Positions 1-7,331 of a stretch of DNA of 64,000 nucleotides are shown in pieces. Under the pieces are notes generated by a model that saw only the letters and a program-made list of their open reading frames with translations, searched no databases and had not been told where the DNA came from. Within the stretch, counting starts at the first letter, position 1, and each line of letters starts with the position of its first letter. The DNA is from Methylococcus capsulatus (lineage in GTDB: Bacteria; Pseudomonadota; Gammaproteobacteria; Methylococcales; Methylococcaceae). A program made the translations under genes and the position numbers. The DNA lies in assembly GCF_036864975.1 (NCBI RefSeq), contig NZ_CP104311.1:970001-1034000 (forward strand), written 5' to 3'.

Positions 1-221
1 CGCTGCTCGATGTGGCGACCATCCTGGCCAATGGCGAGGACGTCGCCACGCTAAGCCAACTGCCCGATCCATGCACGATCGAGCTGTACGGGCCGGTGCG
101 GGATACGTTTGCCGTCGAGGGCGGCACGCTAGAGTTCGTCGCCGACGTGCCGGGGCGGTATGAGTTGGTCGTCCTGGCGTTTCCCTGCCTGGACCACGCG
201 GTGGCGATCCATGCGCTATAG
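1..221 (+). CDS. Phage tail-fibre-region protein, 5'-truncated
   Basis: The reading frame is already open at the window edge (codons reading L-L-D-V-A-T from base 3), so only the C-terminal ~72 residues are visible. I do not recognise a family. The stop overlaps the start of the DUF4376 gene by 11 bases, so the two are probably co-translated. The position just left of the lysis genes, on the opposite strand, suggests the end of a tail-fibre or fibre-assembly gene. That role is inferred from context only. Confidence 0.5.
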   Translation, partial: LLDVATILANGEDVATLSQLPDPCTIELYGPVRDTFAVEGGTLEFVADVPGRYELVVLAFPCLDHAVAIHAL

Positions 222-582
222 GGCCACCCTCCCGATGCCGGAGCTGCGGCGGCTAAAGCAGGATCAGGTCAACGCGAGACGCGCTGAGCTGCTGGCCGAA
301 GGTTATGAATTTGAGGGCGCGACCTTCGCCACCGATCCGCAGTCGATCGCCAACATGACCGCAGTGCTGGCCGCCATCGGCGCCGGCGTGCCGCTGCCGG
401 AAGGATTCGCCTGGCGTGACTACGCCAACGTCAATGTGCCGATGGATGTGGAGACATTCAAACGGTTCGCCGGCGGATTGATCGGCCAGGTGAACCGGAT
501 CTATACCCAGTCCTGGAGCAAGAAGGATGAGATTGAAACCAGCGGAACACCGGCGTCGATCGATGTGGATTTGAAGATATGA
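211..582 (+). CDS. DUF4376-type phage protein
   Basis: A 123-residue protein read from the ATG at 211. The alternative upstream ATG at 160 lies inside the preceding gene and adds an unrelated stretch. The N-terminal pattern (PMPELRRLKQDQVNARR) and the later 'NVNVPMD..TFKRFAGGLIGQVNRIY' region resemble DUF4376 proteins, which accompany tail-fibre genes of many phages. Their biochemical role is unknown; fibre assembly is a guess. It overlaps the truncated gene before it and abuts a very short ORF by ATGA. Confidence 0.7.
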   Translation: MRYRATLPMPELRRLKQDQVNARRAELLAEGYEFEGATFATDPQSIANMTAVLAAIGAGVPLPEGFAWRDYANVNVPMDVETFKRFAGGLIGQVNRIYTQSWSKKDEIETSGTPASIDVDLKI

Positions 583-707
583 AAGACAGCGGCCGGCCGA
601 GTGTTGGAGCACCCGGCCAGCCAGCTGACCCGCAGCGTATACCTGCAAGCCAACCCAAGGCTGCCACCGAATGGCCACTCGGTGTGGCAAGCCTAGTGGA
701 TTTCTAA
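579..707 (+). CDS. Possible 42-residue small protein
   Basis: An ATG overlaps the stop of the DUF4376 gene in the arrangement ATGA, and the frame stays open for 42 codons to TAA at 705-707. The product is proline- and alanine-rich with no recognisable domain. The coupling resembles many real junctions in this prophage, but the length is within what chance allows in GC-rich DNA. It could instead be the untranslated leader of the methylase gene. Confidence 0.3.
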   Translation: MKDSGRPSVGAPGQPADPQRIPASQPKAATEWPLGVASLVDF

Positions 708-732
708 CGTTTCTGAAATAGTATTGCGTCCT

Positions 733-1494
733 ATGCAATATGCGAAACCTATCTTCCCCTGGATCGGCGGTAAGCGCCGGCTCGCGCGGCATATCCTTCC
801 TTTGTTCCCTGCGCACGACTGCTACGTCGAACCGTTCTGTGGCGCGGCGGCGCTGTTCTTCCTAAAAGAACCGGCCAAGTGCGAGGTCATCAACGACATC
901 AACGGCGAACTGGTCAACCTGTACCGGGTGGTGCAGCATCACCTCGAAGAGTTCGTCCGCCAGTTCAAGTGGGCGCTGACTTCCCGGCAGATCTATGAAT
1001 GGATGAACGCCACGCCCGAGGAAACACTAACCGACATCCAGCGGGCGGCCCGGTTCTTCTATCTGCAGAAGCTGGCGTTCGGCGGCAAGGTGGAGTCCAG
1101 GACCTTCGGCACGTCGACCACATCCGGTCCCCGGCTTAACTTCATGCGCCTCGAGGAGGAGCTGTTGGCGGCACACTTGCGGCTGTCACGAACCACCATC
1201 GAACATCTGCCGTGGGAGGAATGCATCTGCCGCTACGACCGGCCGCACACACTGTTCTATCTCGACCCGCCCTATTGGGGCACGGAAGGTTACGGGGTGG
1301 AGAATTACGTCCGTATGGCGGAGCTGGCTCGGACGATCGAGGGACGGATGGTTATCTCGGTGAACGATATCCCAGAGATGCGGGCGGCATTCGAAGGGCT
1401 GCCGACGAAACACGCCGAGCTCTGTTACTCAGTCGGTGGCGGTAAGCGATCCCGCGGATCGAGCGGTGAACTGATCATTCGGAGCTGGACGTGA
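733..1494 (+). CDS. Phage DNA adenine methylase (Dam/D12 class)
   Basis: A 253-residue D12-class N6-adenine methyltransferase that would transfer methyl from AdoMet to adenine. Visible motifs are FPWIGGKRRLA near the N-terminus (AdoMet-binding loop), VEPFCGAAALFF (motif I) and the catalytic YLDPPYWGTEGYG in the second half. I use the ATG at 733; a TTG three codons earlier is possible. There is no restriction gene beside it, so it is an orphan phage methylase. It would shield phage DNA from host restriction or act in GATC-type methylation; target specificity cannot be read from sequence. Confidence 0.88.
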   Translation: MQYAKPIFPWIGGKRRLARHILPLFPAHDCYVEPFCGAAALFFLKEPAKCEVINDINGELVNLYRVVQHHLEEFVRQFKWALTSRQIYEWMNATPEETLTDIQRAARFFYLQKLAFGGKVESRTFGTSTTSGPRLNFMRLEEELLAAHLRLSRTTIEHLPWEECICRYDRPHTLFYLDPPYWGTEGYGVENYVRMAELARTIEGRMVISVNDIPEMRAAFEGLPTKHAELCYSVGGGKRSRGSSGELIIRSWT

Positions 1495-1635
1495 TCTACG
1501 CGGCACATGCGTTGCTCATGAGGTTATTATGTTTCCCCACGCGCAAAATCGTCATGGACGATTTATCTCACAATTTCGTGTTCGTTTATCGCGCGCGGCT
1601 TCACCGTACAGGAAAAGTCGCACTTCGCTTTTGAC

Positions 1636-2241
1636 ATGATTCACTGGATAACGGGCGTGACGGAAATCCTGTTGGCAGTGTCAAATGCGCCCGCGTGCGA
1701 CCATCACAGCCAAGAGGAACTGCAGAAGCATGCGCGCTGGTTGATCGCGACATTGACCTGGATTCCCGATGACAAGGCATCGGTCACGTTCGTTGAGAAC
1801 TTCCAGATGACGGAGACGTTGTTCGAAGCCGCAATAGACGCGCGTAATCGCGGCTGCGATGAAATTGCGAGAGAAATCGGGGAGAGCCTCCTGTCCTGGA
1901 CGTTCAAGGGCGGGAGATATCAAACAGGATGGGGCATTCTGGAAAGAGGTCTTTGCGGGCTCGCTACATTTGCTCTACTTGGTGGGGACGAACAGGTTTC
2001 GGTGTTCAGAACGGCGCTTGCAGCTCATCTGTCGCGCGAGTCGGCACCAGCACAGGAAATCCGAGATCGCGCGGCAAGAGAAATCTTTGAGCGTGCGGAA
2101 AGTTTGTACAGGCAGGGACACTGGTCGTCTCGGATCGATATGGCGATCGATCGATCTGATCATGAGAAACTGCGGCCTCTACTTGAGGAAATCGCTGGCC
2201 TGCTGTCGCCTGGCATGGCCCACCAGACGTCGACCGTCTGA
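1636..2241 (+). CDS. Unrecognised 201-residue protein (possible moron gene)
   Basis: I do not recognise a family. The product is soluble, mostly helical-looking, with no signal or membrane segment. Its base composition is visibly lower in G+C than its neighbours. It sits alone on the plus strand between the Dam gene and the convergent endolysin gene, with a 140-base AT-richer upstream gap that could hold its own promoter. The frame stays open upstream to 1519 without another ATG. Placement next to the lysis end of a late operon is typical of cargo (moron) genes in prophages; any function is inference. Confidence 0.55.
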   Translation: MIHWITGVTEILLAVSNAPACDHHSQEELQKHARWLIATLTWIPDDKASVTFVENFQMTETLFEAAIDARNRGCDEIAREIGESLLSWTFKGGRYQTGWGILERGLCGLATFALLGGDEQVSVFRTALAAHLSRESAPAQEIRDRAAREIFERAESLYRQGHWSSRIDMAIDRSDHEKLRPLLEEIAGLLSPGMAHQTSTV

Positions 2242-2243
2242 TG

Positions 2244-2708
2244 TCAGCCGGATACCAGCAGAAGGACTTCTGCTTCGCGGCGGGCCACCAGTCCCGGTAG
2301 CACCTTCCCGGCGCCATACACCCACCGCCGCAGCTCCTTGGCAGCGCTCGGCCAGTCCCGCTGGTTGACCCGGTGCCGCAGGGTCGAGGTCTGCAGCCGC
2401 CCTGCGCCAAGGTTGAACGTGAAATCCACGATGGCGGCGAGCCGCGCCTCGGATTCGGTTGCCAGTACCGGACAGTACCGCAGTGTGGCGTTGAGCGCGG
2501 ATCTCAGATCGCGGGTCAGATAGGCCTCGCCATCGTCCTCGGTAATCGGCGGATGGTCCGGCTTGCAAAGGTGACCGTAGCCGATGGTCCAATACCCTGC
2601 CGGGCAAGTATAGGGGTAGGCGCGGCGCTGCGGATCGTGCTTGGGAACACGATGGAAGCCCTCGAAGCGCTTGGCCAGGTCGACCGCGGCCGATGGTACT
2701 TCGATCAC
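2244..2708 (-). CDS. Endolysin, phage-type lysozyme (GH24-like)
   Basis: A 154-residue lysozyme that would cut peptidoglycan at the end of the lytic cycle. The N-terminal segment 'AKRFEGFH..P..D' supplies the catalytic glutamate, followed by 'YTCPAGYWTIGYGHL' and 'ITEDDGEAYL', matching the lambdoid/P22 muramidase pattern; 'FTFNLGAGRLQTSTLR' and 'PGLVARREAE' near the C-terminus are also typical. It starts with GTG at 2708, overlapping the TGA of the holin gene as GTGA, so translation is coupled. No signal peptide is visible, so export depends on the holin. The ORF runs open far upstream, but that is a shadow of the holin gene. Confidence 0.9.
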   Translation of the reverse strand: MIEVPSAAVDLAKRFEGFHRVPKHDPQRRAYPYTCPAGYWTIGYGHLCKPDHPPITEDDGEAYLTRDLRSALNATLRYCPVLATESEARLAAIVDFTFNLGAGRLQTSTLRHRVNQRDWPSAAKELRRWVYGAGKVLPGLVARREAEVLLLVSG

Positions 2709-3181
2709 GTCCGTACCCGGTCGAACACGCGGCCGAGGAACCAGAAGTTCAGCACGCCGGCCCACAGCGCCTGGTCCGCCTCGGTCCAGGCGGCCTGGAT
2801 GGCCGGAATCCACTCCACACCCGCATCGACCGCGCCGACGAAGGCGGCGGTCTTGGCCGCGCAGTACAGCGTCATGAACCAGTAGGTGATGACCGGCCGC
2901 ACGCTGCTGGAGAGCGCGTCGGCCCACCGCACACCGGATCGCTGGCCCTGGGCGGCGACGGCCTCGCGCAAGGCCTCGACCGCACCGCTGTTCCAGGCGG
3001 CCTCGCTGGCGGCGGCGATCTCGGCCATGCGCTGGGCACCGCGCAGCTTCTCGAACTCCAGCGCCTTGTCCTGCATCGCCAGCTCGTGACCGCGCTCGCC
3101 CTTGCGGTCCAGCCACTTGAGGATCTCGGGCGCGAGGCGGAAGGCCCCGCCGAGGAGGCCGCCGAGCAGGGTCTCGATCAT
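2705..3181 (-). CDS. 3TM-type holin (GTA-holin-like)
   Basis: A 158-residue protein matching the three-TM holin family found in gene-transfer agents and siphoviruses. It has an N-terminal Gly/Leu-rich hydrophobic segment (MIETLLGGLLGGAFRLAPEI) and a charged 'KWLDRKGERGHELAMQDKALEFEKLRG' stretch. Further hydrophobic stretches follow around 'RPVITYWFMTLYCAAKTAAFVG' and 'ALWAGVLNFWFLGRVF'. Its predicted role is to form the membrane hole that releases the endolysin encoded directly downstream. The ATG at 3181 overlaps the TGA of the preceding gene (ATGA), and its own stop overlaps the endolysin GTG. Confidence 0.78.
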   Translation of the reverse strand: MIETLLGGLLGGAFRLAPEILKWLDRKGERGHELAMQDKALEFEKLRGAQRMAEIAAASEAAWNSGAVEALREAVAAQGQRSGVRWADALSSSVRPVITYWFMTLYCAAKTAAFVGAVDAGVEWIPAIQAAWTEADQALWAGVLNFWFLGRVFDRVRT

Positions 3182-3468
3182 TGGCCACCTCCGAACACCT
3201 TGAGCTTGATGGCGGCGCCGGCGACCAGGGCCAGGAGGAAGCCGGTGGTCACGAGCCGGACCACGGTCTGCCACGCAGTGTGCTTGGCGGTGTTGAAGGC
3301 TTCGAGCAGACCGCGCAACTCGCGGATGTCGTTCGCCGCCTCGGGACCATCAAGGCCGACGTCGGCCAGGGCGCGCCTCGCGCCGCGCTCGGCGGCGCGC
3401 GCGAGCAGATCCTCGAATTCGTCGCGCGGCATGACGACCATGCCGTCTTGCAAAGTGGGTGGGCTCAT
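3178..3468 (-). CDS. Small phage membrane protein (DUF6127-like)
   Basis: A 96-residue protein with an acidic/basic amphipathic N-terminal half (PRDEFEDLLARAAERGARRAL) and one C-terminal membrane segment (VVRLVTTGFLLALVAGAAIKL). Similar proteins, annotated DUF6127, sit just before the holin in many prophages, and a lysis-related or holin-accessory role is plausible but unproven. It begins ~20 bases downstream of a strong hairpin and has a GGAG Shine-Dalgarno seven bases before the ATG. The stop overlaps the holin start. Confidence 0.7.
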   Translation of the reverse strand: MSPPTLQDGMVVMPRDEFEDLLARAAERGARRALADVGLDGPEAANDIRELRGLLEAFNTAKHTAWQTVVRLVTTGFLLALVAGAAIKLKVFGGGQ

Positions 3469-3488
3469 TCGTGGTCTCCGAAAACGAA

Positions 3489-3510
3489 GAACCCGCCGGG
3501 CGGCGGGTTC
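3489..3510 (-). terminator. Hairpin between tail and lysis genes
   Basis: A perfect 9-bp inverted repeat (GAACCCGCC, loop GGGC, GGCGGGTTC). On the minus strand it is followed by TTCGTTTT and then, 21 bases on, by the GGAG and ATG of the next gene. It could act as a partial terminator that lowers lysis-gene expression, or stabilise RNA ends. Three other intergenic hairpins in this prophage share the adjoining TTCKTCGTTTC tail. Confidence 0.65.
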
Positions 3511-3534
3511 GGTGGATGATGGAAAGGGAAGCGA

Positions 3535-3888
3535 TCAGACGGCGATGCCCGGGCTCCACCCGGCCGCCTTGTAGACGGAGAGCACGCCCTCGTCCTCGAC
3601 GAAGCAGGTCCAGCCGATCTTGGGGACGTGGTACTCCCACGCGCCCGCGATGCGCACGGCGATCTGGTCGGTGCGACCCGCCCAGGCGCCGGTGGCCGCT
3701 GCCGCGACGATGTAGCGATCGCCATTCAAGGGGCTGGCCGGCGGTGTCCCCAGGTCGCGGTCTATGACCGACAGGCTGACGACGGCACCCAGCCGTTTCA
3801 GGTTGGCGTCCATGCCGGCGGCCCAGCCGCTTTCGCCGAGCGTCCAGCCATAATTGAGTCCGAGGTTCGGATCGGTGACTGCGGGCAT
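3535..3888 (-). CDS. DUF2793-domain phage tail protein
   Basis: A 117-residue protein. The N-terminal 'NYGWTLGESGWAAGMDANLKRLG' followed by 'PPASPLNGDRYIVAAAATGAWAGRTDQIAVR' and 'GAWEYHVPKIGWTCFVEDEG' is the DUF2793 signature found at the ends of tail or baseplate operons of siphoviruses and gene-transfer agents. The family probably forms a distal tail or receptor-contacting domain; this is inference. It directly follows the host-specificity protein gene, sharing one base, and is the last structural gene before the lysis hairpin. Confidence 0.78.
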   Translation of the reverse strand: MPAVTDPNLGLNYGWTLGESGWAAGMDANLKRLGAVVSLSVIDRDLGTPPASPLNGDRYIVAAAATGAWAGRTDQIAVRIAGAWEYHVPKIGWTCFVEDEGVLSVYKAAGWSPGIAV

Positions 3889-6074
3889 CAGATACCTCCG
3901 TAGTATTTGTCGTAGGAAAGTCCGTAGCCGGCGCGCTCGAACGCGACCGAGTGTTTCTGCAGGCTAATCACGCCCGAGCGGTTGGACTCGAGCTCGATGC
4001 GCAGCGCGGCGTTGGGGCGGCCGAGACCGGAGTCGGCGGTATCGTCGGCCAGGGTGTAGGTCTGGCTGGTACCGGTCAGGCCGCTGTAGGTGCGGCGCAG
4101 GCTGCCTGCTTCCCCGTAGATGCGCAGCGTGTAGGTCACGCCTGCCTCCGGGCCGATGTTGCCGTTGGTCTGAGGCACCAGGCTCACGGTCTGGCTCAGC
4201 CGGTCCCGGTGCGCCCAGGAGATAACCAGATCGCCCTTGGCGACCGCCGGGTAGGCCACGTTGTTGATCTTGACGTTGCCGGGCGGGTACGGCCGGTTTT
4301 GCCGGCGGTTCATCGCCAGGGAATCGGTTGGAGCCGATGCCAGCGCCAGCGTGCCCTTACCGGTCACGGTGAGCAGTCGCGCGTTCACCGTTTCGCCGGC
4401 GGCGTACTCGGTCGGGTCGACCCCTTGGAAACCGTCCGCGAACCAGATCCGGCTGCCGCTCGCATGGGCCACCGGCACGGTATCGAGCACGCCGCGATTC
4501 ACTGTCAGGCTCTTGGTCGTCGTGTTGATCGCGGTGACGGCCACCACCTCGTCATCGAGGTAGGCGTACCCGCCGACGGTGATCAGGTCGATGTCGGTCT
4601 CGGCGTTGTAAGTGATCGTGCTGGTCACTGCCTGGCCGACATCTGCCGCGAGCACGGCATGGGGGCAGAACTCCCCCTGGCCTCTCAGGTTGTAGGTCGA
4701 GGCCGAGCTGGTCTTGCTGTACAGGTCGTAGTTGAGCGCCCCGGATGCCGGGCGCCCGCCCAGGGTCTGCAAATAGCAGTCGGTGGCATCCAGGTAGGCG
4801 AGTTCCGACGCGGTCATGGCGCGCGCGATGTCCCAGTACGGCGCCTCGACGAGGCGTCGCGGCGTCGTCGCCGAGGGCGCCGGCACCGGATCGGTCCACC
4901 CCGGCGGTTGCGGTGCTGTGTAGCTCCCCTGCGGCAGACCGAAGACATCCTCGACCGCGTCGATGCCGATCGCCCCCTGCGTGAGCGTGCCGCCGTCGAT
5001 GGCGGCGATACGCATCACCAGGTTCTCGATGCCGAGCGTCGGCCAGGAGAGCTTGAACACGTCCCCGGGCGTCAGACTCCAGGCCCGTCGATTGACCTTC
5101 AGCCGCACCTTGGCGAGCGGCGTGGATACTGCCGCCAGGTCGCGCATCGCCACGCGGGCTGCCAGGGCATCGGAGGTGATGCCGGGATAGCGCCGCGTCT
5201 GCGACACCACCGCGCCCTGGGCCTGGATGTTGGCCAGGTCCTGCACCGTGATGCTGGTTTCCTTGAACGTGTCCGACTTGGTGTAGATGAGCACCAGCTC
5301 GTTGGTCGTCTCGCCCCACGCCGCGCGCTGAAAGCTCTCCAGCTCGATCACGTTGGTGGGATCGAGCACCGGCAGGCTCGCTACCGCGTAGTTCGCCCGT
5401 ACCAGCTTGAGCACGAAGCGTCCGGTCGAGGGCGAGGTGGTCAGCACCCCTCCGATGTGATCCAGCACCTCGCGCACGAACTGCTCGATCGTGCTCTGCT
5501 GCAGCCAGATCAGGTTCAGCCCGAACCCCTCGGACGAGAGCGTATCGGCGGCCGCCTTGAAGCTCGCGTCGTCGATGCTCACCGACGGATACCCCATGCC
5601 CCAGGCGGAGTTCGTCAGGCACTCGTAGAGGATGTGCGCCGGATTGGCCGCGCCCGAGATTTCCGCCTTGGTCGAGTACCAGGCCCGAAAGCAGCGCTTC
5701 ACGCGCACCGCCCAAGGCTTGATGTAGGGGTTGTTGGCGGCGATATAGACCTGGCGCAGGATCAGGCTCAGGAGGCCGCGATACGCCGGCTGCGGGGTTC
5801 CGATCGTCGAGGCCAGGTAGTCGTTCGCGCCCTGCGTCGATTCCCCGAAGGCCGCATCCACCGCGCCCGAGATCCCACCCTCGCGCTTTTCACCGCCGAA
5901 GAGCTCGGGCGCATTGACCGTGATGCGCCCGCTGGCCGTGAGGTTGCCGCTCCAAGCCTGCCGCTCGCCGACCTGGATCTCGGTGACGGCGTCGACCGGC
6001 CCATGGCAGATCGCCAGATGCATGCCGAGGTAGTAACGGTAGCCGACCGTGACGCTCTTGCTGCTACCGCCCAT
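3888..6074 (-). CDS. Phage tail tip / host-specificity protein
   Basis: A 728-residue protein equivalent to the central tail-tip (gpJ-like, Phage-tail_3) proteins of B3/D3112/GTA-type tails. The N-terminal third (YRYYLGMHLAICHGPVDAVTEIQVGERQAW) and 'PYIKPWAVRVKRC' with 'ANPAHILYECLTNSAWGMGYP' are family hallmarks. The C-terminal third is rich in beta-strand patterns and probably contacts the receptor. I choose the ATG at 6074, which has GGAGG five bases upstream, over the ATG at 6089. It overlaps the upstream 72-residue gene, consistent with coupled expression. Confidence 0.82.
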   Translation of the reverse strand: MGGSSKSVTVGYRYYLGMHLAICHGPVDAVTEIQVGERQAWSGNLTASGRITVNAPELFGGEKREGGISGAVDAAFGESTQGANDYLASTIGTPQPAYRGLLSLILRQVYIAANNPYIKPWAVRVKRCFRAWYSTKAEISGAANPAHILYECLTNSAWGMGYPSVSIDDASFKAAADTLSSEGFGLNLIWLQQSTIEQFVREVLDHIGGVLTTSPSTGRFVLKLVRANYAVASLPVLDPTNVIELESFQRAAWGETTNELVLIYTKSDTFKETSITVQDLANIQAQGAVVSQTRRYPGITSDALAARVAMRDLAAVSTPLAKVRLKVNRRAWSLTPGDVFKLSWPTLGIENLVMRIAAIDGGTLTQGAIGIDAVEDVFGLPQGSYTAPQPPGWTDPVPAPSATTPRRLVEAPYWDIARAMTASELAYLDATDCYLQTLGGRPASGALNYDLYSKTSSASTYNLRGQGEFCPHAVLAADVGQAVTSTITYNAETDIDLITVGGYAYLDDEVVAVTAINTTTKSLTVNRGVLDTVPVAHASGSRIWFADGFQGVDPTEYAAGETVNARLLTVTGKGTLALASAPTDSLAMNRRQNRPYPPGNVKINNVAYPAVAKGDLVISWAHRDRLSQTVSLVPQTNGNIGPEAGVTYTLRIYGEAGSLRRTYSGLTGTSQTYTLADDTADSGLGRPNAALRIELESNRSGVISLQKHSVAFERAGYGLSYDKYYGGI

Positions 6075-6282
6075 CCTCTCCTCCGGCATTCATCCGTCGG
6101 CGGGCCACTTGCACCACGTCCTGGGCCATGCTGTCGCCGGTGGCGAGCAACACGTCCGCGGGCAGCCCCTCGTCGATGAAAAGCGACCAGTCGAGCCCGT
6201 GACGGGCGAACCATTCCCGCGCGCCGCGGTTGCAGTACCCGAGGGAACGCATGTCGGCATGGGTCACGATCAGCTCGTTCAT
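6064..6282 (-). CDS. Small tail-module protein (72 residues)
   Basis: Begins MNELIVTHADMRSLGYCNRG and carries 'REWFARHGLDWSLFIDEGLPADVLLATGDSMAQDVV', a pattern seen in small proteins between the BR0599-family gene and the tail-tip gene in D3112/B3-like phages. No catalytic motif is evident. A structural or assembly-chaperone role is inferred from position. The start overlaps the previous stop (ATGA), and its 3' end carries the Shine-Dalgarno for the tail-tip gene. Confidence 0.7.
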   Translation of the reverse strand: MNELIVTHADMRSLGYCNRGAREWFARHGLDWSLFIDEGLPADVLLATGDSMAQDVVQVARRRMNAGGEDGR

Positions 6283-6512
6283 TTCTTGCCGCCCTTGGAC
6301 TTGATCGGCGTCGTGCGCAGGTCGCCGTACCACACGACGTTGGCGCTCTTCACCAGCACGGTTCCGAACACCACCGGCACGGGACGCCCCTCGTCGGCAG
6401 TCGGTGCATCGAAGTCCTTGAGCTCGGAGGCCTGCGGTTGGGGCGGCTTGGGGGCGAGGGCGTACTGGATCAACGCCGTGACGATCCAGACGACGATTTG
6501 CATCCAGGGCAT
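6279..6512 (-). CDS. Small tail-module protein with hydrophobic N-terminus
   Basis: A 77-residue protein. It has a hydrophobic N-terminal helix (QIVVWIVTALIQYAL), then a Pro-rich linker and a conserved tail 'DEGRPVPVVFGTVLVKSANVVWYGD'. This last motif also occurs near the N-termini of phage tail-tip proteins that specify a pre-existing structure in the tail tip. It is therefore probably a split-off piece of the tail-tip complex. It is coupled by ATGA to the next gene. Confidence 0.68.
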   Translation of the reverse strand: MPWMQIVVWIVTALIQYALAPKPPQPQASELKDFDAPTADEGRPVPVVFGTVLVKSANVVWYGDLRTTPIKSKGGKK

Positions 6513-6521
6513 GGGACACGC

Positions 6522-7331
6522 TCAGTAAATCGGACTTCCCCCGAAGGGGTTTTTGGTGGGAATGAACGGAAAGCCGCCGAAGTTGGCGCTGTTGCCGAAC
6601 TTGCTCTCGCAGGTGCTCAGGGTGTGATCGCACCCTGGATAGAGCACGACCGTTGCGCCGACCGAGAGTCCCGGCGGCGCCGCCGCGAGGGTGATGCTGT
6701 CGGCCGAATGGGCCACGATCATCCGCTTCTCGGTGATGCCGCTGGCCGACCAGGTGGCGAAACCGCCGGCGAAATGGCCGGGCGCGAAGCCGGCGGCGGC
6801 CGGCACGCTGACGACCGTGCCGGCGATGGACCCGACCGTTCCCTGCACCCGATGGACGATGGGGCTCGCCTGGCAGAGGCCGCCGTAGAGCACGTGCGGG
6901 CAGTTGCGCTGGTACAGCCGCCGCAGCCCGGTGCGCTGCAGGCTCGTGTAGACCGGCTCGCAGTTGAGCTCGACCTCGGAGCCCCGCCATTCGGCGTTGA
7001 GCACGCGCCCCATCCAGACCACCGCCGTCTCTGGCTCACCACGGTGCTGCCGATACACCGTCAGCAACGTCACCTCGGACGGCGGGGTCGCGATGAACTC
7101 ACCGACGACTTCAACGTCCCGGGCCAGGGTGATCCGCAGCCCCGCGCGCCCGATCTCATTGGTCTGCTCGATGCTTCCCCGCTTGAGGAGCACGGCGGTG
7201 TAGTTGAAGGCGTTATAGACGACGTCCTGCGATGCGCTGGTATAGCGCCACGCGTTCGAACCGCGCCGAAACTCGTAGAGTTCGACGGGGCTGGCGGCAT
7301 CGGTCGAAACCTCCCGGTCTGCGTAGGTCAT
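6522..7331 (-). CDS. BR0599-family phage tail protein (DUF2163-like)
   Basis: A 269-residue homologue of the BR0599/GTA tail hub family. It shows 'ELYEFRRGSNAWRYTSASQDVVYNAFNYTAVLLKRG', the central cysteine cluster 'YQRNCPHVLYGGLCQ', and 'LYPGCDHTLSTCESKFGNSANFGGFPFIPTKNPF' near the C-terminus. In GTA the equivalent protein is a cysteine-rich component at the tail hub, possibly metal- or Fe-S-binding. It is part of the distal tail and lies between the large minor tail protein and the small tail-tip genes. The start overlaps the previous stop as ATGA. Confidence 0.87.
   Translation of the reverse strand: MTYADREVSTDAASPVELYEFRRGSNAWRYTSASQDVVYNAFNYTAVLLKRGSIEQTNEIGRAGLRITLARDVEVVGEFIATPPSEVTLLTVYRQHRGEPETAVVWMGRVLNAEWRGSEVELNCEPVYTSLQRTGLRRLYQRNCPHVLYGGLCQASPIVHRVQGTVGSIAGTVVSVPAAAGFAPGHFAGGFATWSASGITEKRMIVAHSADSITLAAAPPGLSVGATVVLYPGCDHTLSTCESKFGNSANFGGFPFIPTKNPFGGSPIY

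Noticed and set aside
3951-6179. Long plus-strand open frame of 742 codons opposite the tail-tip gene
   Set aside because: It is the antisense of a clear tail-tip protein, composed of Arg/Gly/Val-rich sequence without domains; an effect of high GC.
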